From Nymphaea colorata (lineage: Eukaryota > Streptophyta > Magnoliopsida > Nymphaeales > Nymphaeaceae), in contig NC_045140.1 of the NCBI RefSeq assembly GCF_008831285.2, forward strand, positions 16,428,370 through 16,492,369: a stretch of 64,000 nt of DNA. The letters run 5' to 3'. Of this stretch, positions 34,150 through 46,891 are shown piece after piece (within the stretch, counting starts at the first letter, position 1; each line of letters opens with the position of its first letter). The position numbers and the translations under genes were made by a program. Below the pieces are notes generated by a model. The model searched no databases, had not been told where the DNA came from, and saw only the letters and a list, made by a program, of their open reading frames with translations.

Positions 34150-37100
34150 TACGCGGGCGAGAGTGGCGGAGAAGAAAGATTCCGGGAAACTGCCATGCAA
34201 CGCGGCTCTAATGGGTCCCCTACGTGAAGAACTTTGATGTGGAAAGTGGGAACCTCGAGCATTACATGTCGGGAGCTGGACTGGGTCAATGGTGGCTTTG
34301 CTGAATCACATCGGAGATTCGGAATTGAATGAATGAAGATACTTTTCAAATTTTTAAGCAGTGAAGCATTTATTCTTCTCTAAATAAACAAATGAAGCAA
34401 CTCTCAACGTTGATGCGCAAAAGGACACTTCTGTTATACTACATGTCAAGCTGCTTAGAAACCTATTAGGATCCATAGAAAACATGGCAACTACCACTTC
34501 GGACTTTCAATACAAGCTTTTTTTTTTTTTTTTTTTTTTTAAAGACGTAAGATCACCTTACTGCCCAAATGCAGTAAAACGATCTAACAGTCTTAAAATA
34601 CCAATTGCTCTGCAAAACTCACCGCTCGCCCACTTAAACTGTTAGCCTCGTTTAAAAATCCGCCTGAAAATTCGAACCAGTGGTAAGCAGCGATGAGGGC
34701 AGTGGCATCGATCTCACCATCGTTGCAAAATTGGCCTGAATCGGCCTAATTCCTGTGGATTCGAACAATAATTCCCCATGCAGAGGGTTTTCAAAATCAC
34801 CCAATTTTAGGTTGAATCAGGTGGGCTAGTGTTCAATCGGACGACTCACTCTGAGTCGGCCGATTTTGTCCACTGAAAATTCGTGGGTTACAGGGCTGCC
34901 AGTCGATTTTTGAAATTTGATCTTTCATTTGTATGATCTTGTGGAGCTTAATTTCTTGTTTCGACGTTTCAGTTTCTATCATTTTTAGCGTTCCTTGTTT
35001 TCTTGATTTTTTCTAAAAAAAATCCATTTTTTCTTTTTTTTAATACAAATCTCATTAAAAATCGTTTTTATTCTATTTGGGTTCAGGCAATTTATTCACA
35101 GATTAGAATTAAATATATTAATATATCACTCTGACAATTATACCCCAACTAATTAAAAAAATGAAAAAATTAGTTTTGCAATATATTTTTTAAATGGTTT
35201 AATTTGACCATACCCGAATTTGAGGTTGAATTGTTTGGCTCCCCTGACCGCTATGGCAGTACGTTGACGTTCCAAAGATTTTTAGCAATGACGGCTCTTA
35301 ATTTTATCATTTATGAACATAGAAAAAAGAAATATTCTTCAAACAGACAAAAAAATTAGTTGAGTATGGCAATTCCAATTACAGGTTACTAGTTGACCTA
35401 AATGTTGGCACTCACTTTACAAATATATTTCATTTGTTGGATATTAATTAAAATACAGCCACCACCAGCAACCAGTACCGTTTGCAATATAATATCTAAA
35501 AAGGAGCACGCATTGCATTTTCCTTTTCTAAAGTCGTCTCCCACTACATAAGCAATCAACAAACCAGTTCCTGCAAAATTGTGATCAGCAAATATAGTCT
35601 TCAAACATAATTTGCCGGCGCAGTGAATGGGTTTATGTTATGAAGAATTGAAGTAATCGCTTTACCTGTATGGCCGCTCATTTTTTTTCTCTGTTATTTT
35701 AAAGAAAATTCCTTTTATTTGGTTTATCAAAAGGGATTCTTTTTTTGTTGATAAATTTTTATTGAACAAGAATAGAATTAATGGGCTGAACATTTGCAAG
35801 CAGGATAGAATTAGCTATGTTGAACTCGACTAAGCTTGTTTTGCCAGTTAGTTAATCTGCTGCTTGTGAGACTCAAATATATGTGTGCGTATATTCTATT
35901 CACCACTGCATGCCTACTAATTGACATAACTTCATCAAATTTATGTCGTCAAATCAACTAAGCGTTCAAGATTAAATTGTGGTTGTGATCTCAATATTGC
36001 CAAATCATACTTGTAGTCTCAACCTTGAGTTTGAACTATAGTCACAAATAACTTCTTGAAGTTTTAAATGGCTAGTTCGGTGAGCTTGAAAAATTGAAAA
36101 AAATACAGTAAGTTTTTAAAAAACTAAAAATGAGGAAAAAATTAAGTTAGAAACTAATAACACAAACATCAAAGATAAATAAATTTGCAATAAAAATAAA
36201 AGAAAAATTGTTTTGGCATAAAAAACTGAAAAAATGAAAAAAAAAATGTGTTAAAAACATGTTTTTAACGTTTTTTTAATGCATTTTTTTAAGTTCTAAA
36301 TGGTCATTTAATTTATTGCATTTTTTTAAAAAACCATATTTTCTATGACTATATTAATTTACTTGTGCACCGAGTTTATAACTTTGCATGAAAATATGAG
36401 ACAAATTAAAAACCTAGGCATGCCGTCTCGCTTAAAAGAAAATATTATCCGGAAGATGAGGGTCGGTGCACTGAGTTGGCATTGGTTGTCCAGGAAAAAA
36501 AAACACTAGAATTCAAATTCCATTAGAGTTCGAAACGGAGTTGGCATATGTAGGCCCTGTGGGGAAGAAGTTAGATTGCCAAATTCAAGCTAAAAATGAC
36601 AAGAGAAACATCTAACGAGATTTATGGATATCGGGATTTTAAGGGCATTTGATTGCCCTCGGTCTATTCCGATGTATGATATTTGAGATTAGAGATCCAC
36701 GAAAAAATCTCATCAATTTTTATTCAATCACGAATTTTAGTCCAGTGGCAATTTTCAAATTTTAAATCAATGAAACGAAGCCTGTGTCATTCAATTGTCC
36801 ATTCAGAAAGCATTACTTTATATATATTATATATGAGGAAAAACAGTGGACTTACGTTGAACGTTGACCTTATGTTTTATGTTTTACGTTTTATTTTTTT
36901 ATTTTTTTTTTCAAATCAACCATGCGTATGTGATTTGAATCTGCACGAATTACATACCGATGAAAAGAACGAGTTTTAAAAGTTTAAAAACTTTAGAACG
37001 TTGATTTTGAAATCTAAAATTTAAATGTTTGATAATGTTTTGGACAATGTCATAATAATATTGATCCGTATCGGTTTGTGTCGGCTGATAAGCGTCGTAT

Positions 37101-38280
37101 CAACCCCTCTTTACGACGAGACCCGCGCCAATTAAGGCCCCTAACCCTTCAAATATCAGCGAACAATATATTACTGCCATTCAGACCTGCGTATTCATCA
37201 CTCATACAGGTTGAGACCAGCCACGCAGGTTGAGACTTGAGACCAGCCGACGCACACTGACGATTTTGCATATAGTTGTTTAGGCATTTGATCCGAGATG
37301 CAAATCAATTTTTATAACATTGGTTTCAAACTTGAAGATCACATTCACAAGGCAGACCGCAAATGATATTGATAAACAAAGGACTGGTCAAACCAATCTC
37401 AAAATTTTACTCGTTGAATGCTTCTATCGGAAGACTACGGATTCGAGTCATAGCACATGGTTTCATAAAATCCGTACGATTTTTCTAATCTAAATCAAGA
37501 ACCCGACTCGGTGTTGTTAAAATAGAAAAGAAAATACAAAAAAAAGAGAAAGCAGAACCAAGTCAAGGTGATACGGATCAACCCGTTCTTTTTGCGCCAA
37601 AGATTTTACCTTTTTCCGAAGGAACTGGAGCTACATCTCTTTTCAATTTCCATTCAAGAATTCAAGAGTTCTTATGTGTTTCCACGCGACCTCCAAAAAT
37701 GAACAAATTCCTTTTATTAGGAACACATACAATATATTTCTCTCTCTAAATAATAGGTAACACAACTTGTTTAGTTGGGTGGTATGTCATAGCCACGTCC
37801 TCGGTTTAATTCTTGAAAAGAAGGTGCTATCTTGATGATATTTTGAAAAGTGTTGAACTAAGTAGACCCGTTTTTGTTTCTCCCTATTCTCCCCATCACC
37901 TCTCTCTCGTCTCACGTGCAGCATTAGATGTAGTTAAGAGAGGAGTAAATGGGACGATATCTGCAAATTCTGGTGGATGAAAAGAAAGGAGTAAAAACAG
38001 CCAACGTCTGCGTTGACCAACAATATTCTTCTCTGATCTTTTTCTCAACATTTGTAATATAAAAGAGTGCGTGCTATACGTGCATTGATTGTTTACAAAC
38101 GCGACCAAATTAATTAGGTACATGCTTTGCCATTAAAGGCTCTCTACACCGGGCAAGCGCAAGACCTTCCACCGAAGGAAATACAGAGTAAGTCCACCTT
38201 GAGAGAATCCAAAAATTCTACCCAAAAAAAAAAAAGAAAAGGAAAAAAATACACAGTTTTATTTATCAAAAGCAAAACAT
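34150..38280. other. Upstream spacer of block 2
   Basis: No gene recognised. It is AT-rich with a T-run at 34518-34540. It is collinear with the block 1 spacer at 28.4-31.1 kb, for example GTTGGCACTCACTTTACA at 35402 and AACTTGAAGATCACATTC at 37332. Confidence 0.5.
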
Positions 38281-38352
38281 CCAAGCCTAGTGCCTGGCAT
38301 ATTGACAAGCTTATATACCACATATGAAGCAATTGTCCTGGTTGTCACTCTC

Positions 38353-39813
38353 TCAGTAACGGCTGGTGGAATAGTTGTAGTTATAGCCGTCGTCGTATGG
38401 TGCAGGTGCAGGGTAAATTTGCGGCGGATATGTCGGCATGTAAACGTATGTCGTCCGATTACGATGGTGGTGTCCTTGCTTCTTCTTCTTATCTGAGTCT
38501 GAGTCCGAGTCGGAGCTGGACGAGCTCGAGCTGGAGCTCGACCGATTATGATGATGTCCTCGCTTCTTCCTATCTGAGTCCGATTCCGAGTCCGAGCTGG
38601 AGCTAGAGCTTGAGCCTGAACCAGAATCAGAGTCGGAGTCTGAGTGCCCGTGCTTCTTCTTATCCTTCCTTTCCTTCTTCTTCCTGTCCTTCTTATGTTT
38701 TTTCTCCTCCTCTTTCTTGTGATGCTCCTTTTTCTTATATTTCTCATGATGCTCTTGTTTCCCATGTTTTATTTCCTCTAAGCTCTCCATGTGGGCTTTG
38801 AAATTCCTCTTCTTCAGAATGTTCAGCAGCCCATAGGCATCCATCTCCTCACCTATCACCACCATCTTGCTCTCGTCCTTCTCATCTAATTTTACAGACG
38901 TCACACCTTCATTACAAAGCAACACCACCCAGTTAGGAGACACACAAATCAAAAACTAGTTAAATAAATCTTTTGGAAATATATTAGATGGGGTTTTTTA
39001 TGAAAACAAGTGCAATGCGAGAGAAGTAAGAGAACAAGAGCGGGATTTATGTAGATCGGGAGAATCTAGACAGAAAACAAAGGTAAAAGGAAAGAGGAAG
39101 GAGATTGTACGTACCATCGGCACTCACAACAGTCTTCATGGCCTTAGACCTGCTATTGTAGTCATCATAATATGTATCAAAGCTGAGCACCAGCCGTTGC
39201 TGCATACATATAAAGAAGACAGGAACTGTAAATATCTTTGTCAAGGGCCATGAAAAAATATACTGGCTTAGAAGCTTTCACGTATGAAGATATATTAAAA
39301 TGTCTGATAGGACATCAACCACAGGCGTATGATGCAATTCTAGGATCACGCAAAGATGGTTATTGGTAGCTTCCATGCACTGCTTCGTTTGGTCGTAAAC
39401 AGGTCGCAAGTATTCAGATCACATCCAGTGCAGTAAAAGGAAGAAATAAGGAAGGGAAAAAGAAAAAGACACCGAACTGTTGGCAGCAATGGTGCATGCT
39501 GAAGCTATATGGAAAGACATAGGGAATGAGGGAAGAGGTATAGAGGAAATTGGAAAATATGGAGGGTAGATGAAAAGTGATGCCAAAGAGGGCAAGTGCT
39601 AGTCAAGCTAGCAACTAATAAGCTAATTGGTTCTTTTGCCTCCATCAGAAAGAAGCAACAGTATTGCACGCAGAGATTTACGACAGGGTTTTTGTGAACA
39701 AATGCAAGCATTTTCTTGATCTGGGGAGTTTGGCTTTAACATTAGATGCACAAATTTCAGTAGAAGAAAAGAAAAGAACACATAAGAAATCGAGCGAATA
39801 TTCATACCTTCAT
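38353..39813 (-). CDS. HMA gene E: HMA protein with a long Lys/His and Ser-Asp repeat tail
   Basis: On the minus strand, exons are 39808-39813 (Met-Lys), 39115-39199 and 38353-38906, all GT-AG, coding 214 residues, nearly twice its neighbours. The HMA domain (about 3-75) reads QRLVLSFDTYYDDYNSRSKAM, TSVKLDEKDESKMVVIGEEM and LLNILKKRNF. Exon 2 is 6 nt longer than in the paralogues, adding two residues in the loop that replaces CxxC. The tail runs Lys/His/Glu-rich (76-117), Ser-Asp/Glu block (119-142), RKKRGHHHNR, ten Ser plus Ser-Asp repeats (153-169), KKKKQGHHHRNR (170-181), then a Tyr/Pro-rich end (184-214) finishing SRY. There is no CaaX box. The tail should be disordered, and the acidic Ser blocks resemble casein kinase 2 sites. 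His clusters could bind metal ions and the Lys runs could serve as nuclear signals; these roles are inference. Confidence 0.85.
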
Positions 39814-39937
39814 TATGAAACTGCAGAAGTAGCACTGTAAGCCAAAGGATGAGTTGGGGAACTTGAAATTGTGCTTGTGTTTAAGCAAGAGAGACTAGTA
39901 AGTCTTGATCTGAGCCGCTAAGCGGGGAGAGCTTCCA

Positions 39938-39945
39938 TATATATA
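39938..39945 (-). promoter_or_regulatory. TATA box of HMA gene E
   Basis: Minus-strand CTATATATATGGAAGCTCTC, about 125 nt before the start codon. The GGAAGCTCT following the TATA box is shared with A, C and D, but the rest of the leader has diverged. Confidence 0.7.
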
Positions 39946-39949
39946 GGGA

Positions 39950-42900
39950 GGGAGACCGACACATGCACGAAGGAGGAGGTGAGAGGCATCAGATGATCCG
40001 ATCGCTAGTCTTGAGAGATTGGGAAGGAAGGTTCCAGGAACCTGCTGCTTGCCCACTGGCTACCACGTGGGCTCCACCGGTTGTCAGCAAATGCCGTAGA
40101 TGAAAAACTTTCATGTGGGACCCGCCAGTTAGATACTATGGGCTGAACTTGGTCAACGATTGGCAGCCTCTACTTTGACCATATGCACCCAAGCTCAACA
40201 GCATGAACAATGTGTGCAAGTAAATGTCTCATTTAATTAACAAGCTAAAAATCAATTCATTATGATACTTCCAATTTTTTTTTGTATGTTTTCTTGTGGT
40301 TTTCGTGACTTTCCTCACGACGTGAAGCATTTTTACCGTTCGGTCGTCCCTAAACAAAGACAAGGCAATTCTTCCAAATCATATTTACTGTATATATCTA
40401 TCCATGCGGGGAAAGAGATAGTGTATACCCAATTGGTTGCTCTTATCAATGAATTCTTACTGCGGATTATCAATGGTTAAAGACTTCTACTTAAGAGTTT
40501 CAAGGTAGAAGACGTCAGCCGTTGGATAAATACATGATTGCGTTTCTCACTCTCGATCGGCATAATCGGATAAGTGTCCTACCAAACACGGCGTGCCGAT
40601 ATTTAAAATATGAAAGGAAAGGAAGACGTACGTAGCCATCAAAGAAAATTTCCACGAAATCTTACGCTTTCCTTATCCATGCAGAGCTGCTGCACTTTCC
40701 TTGGGTTTGTACTAAAGGGAAGGCTGTATATGACGTTTGAGATTAAGCTATATTTGAGACCGTGGCGTGCGTTGGGGACATTTCTTCTTTGTTTTATAGG
40801 AAGCTTTGCAGGTATATTCGGCCACCCAAACATTTATTATGCATTGAGAGGACGAAAAGAAGATCTCTGCTGTGGCCATGTCTATCGTCGTTGGTGAGAC
40901 AGATTGTCGCTTCCAGATGAACACCAGATCACCACCTTGTGGATGAGGACGACCAGCGTGTTGCACAGCAACTGCAAGCGTTGAAACAGGTCAAAGTTTA
41001 TTGACGTAAACGCTTACCTATAGAGTTGCAACTAATCAGCATCTTCTTAGAAATGCTGTAGGTTGTTTGATTAATTTATGCTCGCCATAGGTTGAAACTT
41101 GATGACCAAATAGTTCTCCTAAAAATAGTGATGTCAATGGATCTTATTCTAATTGAATGTATAATTTATCAATCTACTTTTGGTTATCTGTATAGTCATA
41201 TTGGAATTCAATGAAAATGAATAAAATCTGTAACTTATCTGGATCCGATTTTTAGAATAACATCTGAATCCGAATCCAACTTTTAAATCAAATCCAAACC
41301 ATATCATAGACATTGAGTATGTGATATTTATGTAAAGCTATATCTGATCAGAATCAGAATCCACTGAATATTTACTTAGATCTGAATCTAAATCATATGT
41401 CATTTCTTATATTCAAGTCGATCTTAAATCTTAATCAGATAACAATATCCAACTTTTTATGTGGTTCGGTCAGAAACTGGATCTAAATTGGATTTATTAA
41501 CATCCCTACCTAGAAACAACAAGATGTTGTACTAGCCAGTAAGTAACTCCTTCAAGTTGGCCTGTTGGACTATTGTAAATTTGAAATCGACTTGGGGTTG
41601 ATAAAAATTCTTGTTATTTCATAAGCTGGAATAGTTACTTAAAGCTATGATATACGGGCATGAGGAAATTTGATGTGTTCAGTACGAGCTTGTAAAAGGT
41701 GTTCGGGTTTTATAGGCTGCATTTTTTCATATGTTAGAAAAACTATTGTTTTGTTAAGTTGATGACTATTTAAATTTGCAAAAGCAGTTATAAATTGTTT
41801 AAAAGTTTTATATAGCTTTTTACAAACTTTAAAATTCCTTTAAATTTGTAAGTATTGTTTCCAACTCATAAAATTTGTAAGCATTCAAGTTTTTCAAAAT
41901 TTTCAAATCTTAGAACTTCTTGGACGTGATGAAACTTTTGCCTTTTTTTTTTTACAATTGCCAATGGTTTTGGAATGTATTTTTTTCGGTTTCTAAAAGT
42001 TAACCCTTTTTATGTATTTTGGTGAAATGTGTGTAGAGTTTGAAATTTTGCTAAACTTCATAATTTTTTTTGTAGTTATATTAAAATTCTAGCTGTTTGG
42101 AACACGCTTTGCAAAAACTATTATGTCTCGAAAATTATGATTCTTCACGTTTCTTGTTCTTAATTTGCCGTCTAATCCATTTTCATTAATGTTCAGTGAA
42201 AAAACAAATGAAAAGCGTGGTTAAATAGTTGCGCTCAATATGGGAGTCTTTTACTTTCTTTTTATGGTTTTTCCATTTAATTGATGAGTTAAATTTGGAA
42301 ACTAAAAAAAGCTTACGTAAATACTTTCATCTCTTTCTTTTCTCGTTTCAACGTCAATTTCTCTCTCAACGAAGCTCTCTCATCTTTCGATTCTGCCAGA
42401 TGTACAGCTGTTTTGGGACGGCACCGGAGCATCGCCGACGACCACCCACCGTGGTAAGGGGTCTCTCTCTCTCTCCCTTAAGCTACAAACTCTCTGCTTC
42501 GAGGGAGAGGGTTTCTGAAACCAGAGGAAACCCTCTCAAGCGGAGGGTTTCAGAGCTGAGAGAAAACCCTTTGCTTCGAGGCAAAAGGGGCTCCCTCTGC
42601 AGACTGCAAATCCTCTGCCTCCAGGCTCCTTTGCTTTAACATTTTGTATTTGCGGCTTGAGAATTTTGTGTTTGCAGACCCTTTAAATCTTCAGTTATAA
42701 ATTCAAGAAACGCAATTCTCAACCATTCTGTTTCTTTCCTTTTTCCCGCCGAGTTCCAGGGAGGGAAAGCACCCTCTCTCTCTCTCTCAGGCAGCGAGGC
42801 TGGATCCTCGATGGCGCCGACGATGGAAGGAGGATGCAGACTGCGGGCGTGGGTTGCCGCAGTTCATCATTAGGAATTGCAAGCAGCAGCTCCTATCCAT

Positions 42901-43465
42901 CATCCTCCCGCTGGACCAGATTCTCCACTTGCCTCTGGTGGCAGAGTAAGACTACGTTTCCTCCCTTCTCCATTAGCTCTTTCTGTTTTTTTTGTTCTCA
43001 TTAGGGTATTTTTTGACCCACAAGAACAATGCTGCTTCGCTAGGTCCACTGCTTGGAAGGGAAGGGGGCATCTAAAAGGTCGAGAGACAGACAGAGGAAC
43101 GAAGTCGAGAAGAGTTCGATCGGCCTTGGCCCTCGCTCGTCGATCTATCGATCCATCGAAAGCCGACAAACAGAAGAGCGTTCGGAGATCGAGGGCAATA
43201 GGGAGGTTTCCAGAGAGAGTTCACCGTCCCTCATTGTTAGCGATTTCAACACTTAGTGATCGATCGATCGGTCAATCTTTTTCTTAGATTGTACAGAACC
43301 TTACAAGTACGTTTAACGATCGCACTGTTCTGGTCCCATTTCAGGCGTCTCCTTCGCTTTCGGTAAACTCCTTTTGCCCTCCCGTCCTGCAGGTTCTTTT
43401 CTTCTCTGCGGTTCCCTCTTACAGTGCAAAAAGCGTTGAGCGGGGCTCTTGGTCCGACTGTGCAG
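39950..43465. other. Gene-poor boundary between the HMA cluster and the fragment-rich region
   Basis: To about 41,515 this is the end of duplicated block 2. From about 41,660 to 42,120 it is an AT-rich repeat that recurs at 51,085-51,560 (TTTTCATATGTT, TGGACGTGATGAAACTTTTG). From 42,400 to 43,440 it becomes GC-rich with CT-runs (42,455-42,480; 42,772-42,790) and several open frames, none of a recognised family. It could be the 5' part of the kinesin relic. Confidence 0.45.
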
Positions 43466-44887
43466 ATCACGTGTTCGACGAGACTTGCACGAACTTGAGG
43501 ATGTCACCAACCGGCAGTCAAGGGATTCAATGGTACCTCTTGAATTAGTTTTTGTTCTTTTAGTATTTTCAAGGATTGGACGATTTTGGTCATGTTCACA
43601 TCAGCGTTTCCTTTGTAACATCGTTGTGATCTAAATCATTGTTTGAACTGCTGCGAGCGCAAACGACACTAGTTTTGGTTATTTAGGAAGTCTCATGCCT
43701 GAGAGCTTCGTTGTTTGACTGTTCTAAAAAGTGGTACCCAATTCTTGCAGGAACTCTTTTCGCTTATGGGCAGACCAGCAGTGGGAAAACTTTCACAAGG
43801 TAAGGTTCTTCAAACAATCCAAGAGTTATCCATCTGGCTGTCCAAGAAAGTCTTTCGGCATATTCAGTTGGTAGTCATGTTGTTTTTTCACACGAATAAC
43901 TGCTAGAATGCTGTGAAGACCAACCTTTAAAATGGTAGACTGGTGTCTCTCTTCTGATGTTTGCTTGTATTTCTGAAACTAGACAACAGATGGTGAGTTT
44001 AGAATTGGGGTTTCATACGTGGAGGTTTATAATGAAAAAATCAACAATCTAGGTTAATGTTGAGATTAGCTCATAGTTACGTGGAGGTTCATGATTAGCT
44101 CTTTCCACGCTTTTCTTAATGGAGGTTAATGTTGAGATTCAATTTAGGTTATAGAAAGCTCAGGGCAAGAATCTGCGGCATTTGGTGATATGGTCAACTG
44201 AAGATGCTGTCCGTGTCTCTGTTTTGGTTTCTGATCTAGCACACTTCTGGAAACTATCTTCTATATGTTTCTTATGATGGCATATGGGATCATAATAGTT
44301 TTTAGTATTTCTTTTTTGTTTTTGAGTACATTGGATGTTTAAAATACAAACCTTTTTCTTTTTTACAGAATTTGGTAGATTTGGCTGGTTTAGTTTAAGT
44401 CACTAGTTATCCAGGAGTGGTGCTCATTTTTTTTTTTGCCCTATTTGTTTACATATTAACAAAATAATATTACAAATTCAAGTGTATACGCCATATATAT
44501 TGTCTATTCACTATTGTATGTATTATAGGACACACACACATGTAGGTGCATAGACTCTCAGATTCCCATATATTGAAACCACTAAGTCCTTAAATATTCT
44601 TATTTCCAGAGAACTATTTATGCTAGATTGCCAGGCCATGGTGTCATTAAGGGTACTTCAACTAGACCTCCCTCTTTTTGTTCTGGTTTAGATTCGTCTG
44701 TGGAATATCTCTTAGTGAAAATCAAAACCTATATGAATAATATGTTCAAGTATATTTTGTTATAAAATTTTCCTAGGATATTTTGTTATTTTTCTGTATT
44801 CTTCTTGTGGCAATCTTGCCAATACGTACACGATTATCTAAATAAATACACACCCACACATATCCCCCTGCCCCCCCACCCCCACAT

Positions 44888-44890
44888 ATA

Positions 44891-44939
<49 letters not shown>

Positions 44940-44955
44940 GTATATATATATCCAT
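44888..44955. repeat. (CA)n plus (TA)n microsatellite
   Basis: About 40 bp of CA repeats followed by TA repeats. Translated frames here are spurious. Confidence 0.92.
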
Positions 44956-45683
44956 AAATATTTAGAAATCGAAGAAAAAATAATATATGAGAAATCCCAT
45001 AATGGTCCTAAAGTAAATTTCAAATTCCATATGTGCAAGTAAAAGCGATTATTCACAAGCCTATTAATAGATCACATAATCATAGTATCTAGGAGGATAA
45101 ACTTTGAAGTATGCTTAACTAGGACAACAGTTTATTGAAGTCCTTTCTTGGCAAATAAAAGATTGGGGACCTATTCCATTGCCCTTTTAAGTGATGCCCT
45201 AATTGGCAGTTGAATATTAACTGGACAATTTAGGATATTCTCTTATCCTAATGATGCCAATATCCAGCCAATGCCGGGTCCAAGGATGTGCCAATGATAC
45301 GTCTGTCGGCATATATGGTTACTGAGGCCATTGGTGCAGTTCGATGTTTCTAAACTTGCATGTTGAGTTTTAAAAGTACACAATATGATACAATATGGAG
45401 ACCTTGATGATATTTAGAATTTAGATTCTAGTGACTGGACAATATTTGTTCTATGAAGCTCTCTCCTTAGCCCTTTCCCATAATGTTTTGCATGAGCTAG
45501 GATATGCTTTAGCAATATCACCTATTATGCTAAAAATTCCATGTTCTATTGCAATATAATCCAGGTTTTGGATTATCTTACACAAAGTTGCTATATAGTG
45601 GTTGGTTGCATTTGGTTAATGGCAAGTGCAGTGTAAAAGCATCTTTCTATCTGCTTGATTTGTCTTTTACTTTTTATCTTTAG

Positions 45684-46891
45684 GACTGGAAAGACATCTG
45701 TACGTGGTGCGTGGGCAGACAATATGACATGGTTCAAAGGTAAAGGTTGGTAATTAATACATATCCTCTATGTTTCAAACTTTCAACTATGGTCCAAGTA
45801 TAATGATATCCTTTTCTCAGGAGACCTGCTTGTACCCGACTCACTTAAGGATGCCTTTGATGGAGTTACTGCTGTGGTATGTGAATCCACACTTATCATT
45901 CTTCATTTGAAATGTCATTTATTGATGTCACTTAAGATAACATTGCTTCCTTTCCTTGGTTGAAGAAATTTTTACTGTTATTGAGAATGTTTACTTTTTG
46001 GAAGTATTTTCTCAAAATTTCTGCCTATTTATTTATACCACATTTGATGGTTCTTTCTGGTGAAATTGGACTATTGAGAAAGGCTATATATAATTTCAGA
46101 ATCTTATTGCTAGTTTCTAGGAAGACACAATTGCTAAATAAACAAGGTATTTATGGTCAACTTAGGTAAGAAAGCATTTTTGAATGAAAAAAGAGATCGG
46201 TCCTTCATGACATTGTACAGCTAAGACTATTTAACGGCAAAATGAGTGGTGTACCACTGTACCTTATTATTAGTTAGTTAACCATTTATAAAGTGTACGC
46301 ACAAGCTGTGGATAAAAAGTTGTTATGTTTGCAAGATAAGAACCTGATCCAGTATCTAGGAAGACCTGGTTAATGTTTAAACTTTAAACAGCGTATGCAT
46401 GACTATCATAGATAAAAAATAGGTTGGACTTCCTTCGGCATCCCAGCTGCTAAGATTTGTTTGATGGCAAACTATTTATGCAGGCTGTACTGTTAATCAG
46501 TCATAAATTTATAGACTGCACAAATAAGTCACAGGTAAAAAGCTGTTATTTGATATATGGAAGATGAGACCTGCTGAGTTGTGTCTTTGGAGTTTCTGGA
46601 TCATCTCATATAAAAGTTAGTGAATGAGTAAAATTCAAAGGGTTGCTGATGTATTTCATCCAGTTGCTAGTGTTTTTTTTTTTATTATTGTGTTCCTGGA
46701 AGATTAAGCTTGAATAATGTGTTTTTTGGCAATGATTTCACCTTCATTATTCAAGAGAGATGAGATATGTTATTCTGACCATTTTTAGGTATCTTGTGTT
46801 GGAGGCTTTGGCTCAAACTCTCATATGTATAAAGTCAATGGAACTGCAAATATTAATGCTATGATTGCTATCAGAGCTGCATCAGAAAATG
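45684..46891 (+). pseudogene. Three exons of an At5g10730-like NAD(P)-binding Rossmann protein, inside the kinesin relic
   Basis: Exons at 45684-45739, 45821-45876 and 46799-46891 keep frame across GT-AG junctions. They encode TGKTSVRGAWADNMTWFKG, then DLLVPDSLKDAFDGVTAV, then VSCVGGFGSNSHMYKVNGTANINA, and end IRAASENG. This matches the middle of the plant protein family of Arabidopsis At5g10730/At5g15910, atypical short-chain dehydrogenase-like proteins related to complex I NDUFA9, just past the nucleotide-binding Gly motif. A three-residue insertion (MIA) sits before IRAASE and looks like a small local duplication. The N-terminal GxxGxxG exon and everything after ENG are missing. The frame is clean over these exons, so the copy is either young or spliced into a chimeric transcript. 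It lies between kinesin switch II and the YRDSKLT exon. Confidence 0.8.

Larger units (their letters stand above)
26780..41515. repeat. Two diverged copies of a large duplicated block carrying HMA genes
   Basis: Block 1 (about 26780-32470) and block 2 (about 32490-41515) match in the same order along their length. Matching pairs are the gene 3' UTR (ACTTTAATACAA.GCCTGAGAGATGTTCATA), the gene bodies of C and D, upstream spacer (TTCAATCGGACGACT; GTTGGCACTCACTTTACA), AACTTGAAGATCAC (30.6 versus 37.3 kb), AGAGAATCCAAAAATTCTA-like sequence (31.0 versus 38.2 kb) and TATTGACGTAAACGCTTACC (31.9 versus 41.0 kb). Block 2 has gene E between the last two landmarks. Block 1 lacks it, with a junction near 31125. 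Divergence is visible throughout, so the duplication is not recent. Confidence 0.75.

Noticed and set aside
38259-38765. 168-codon Arg/Thr-rich minus-strand frame
   Set aside because: Another frame of gene E's repetitive exon 3. Gene E's frame carries the HMA domain and proper splice phase.
44773-45056. Frames with long Val-Cys runs
   Set aside because: Translation of a CA microsatellite.
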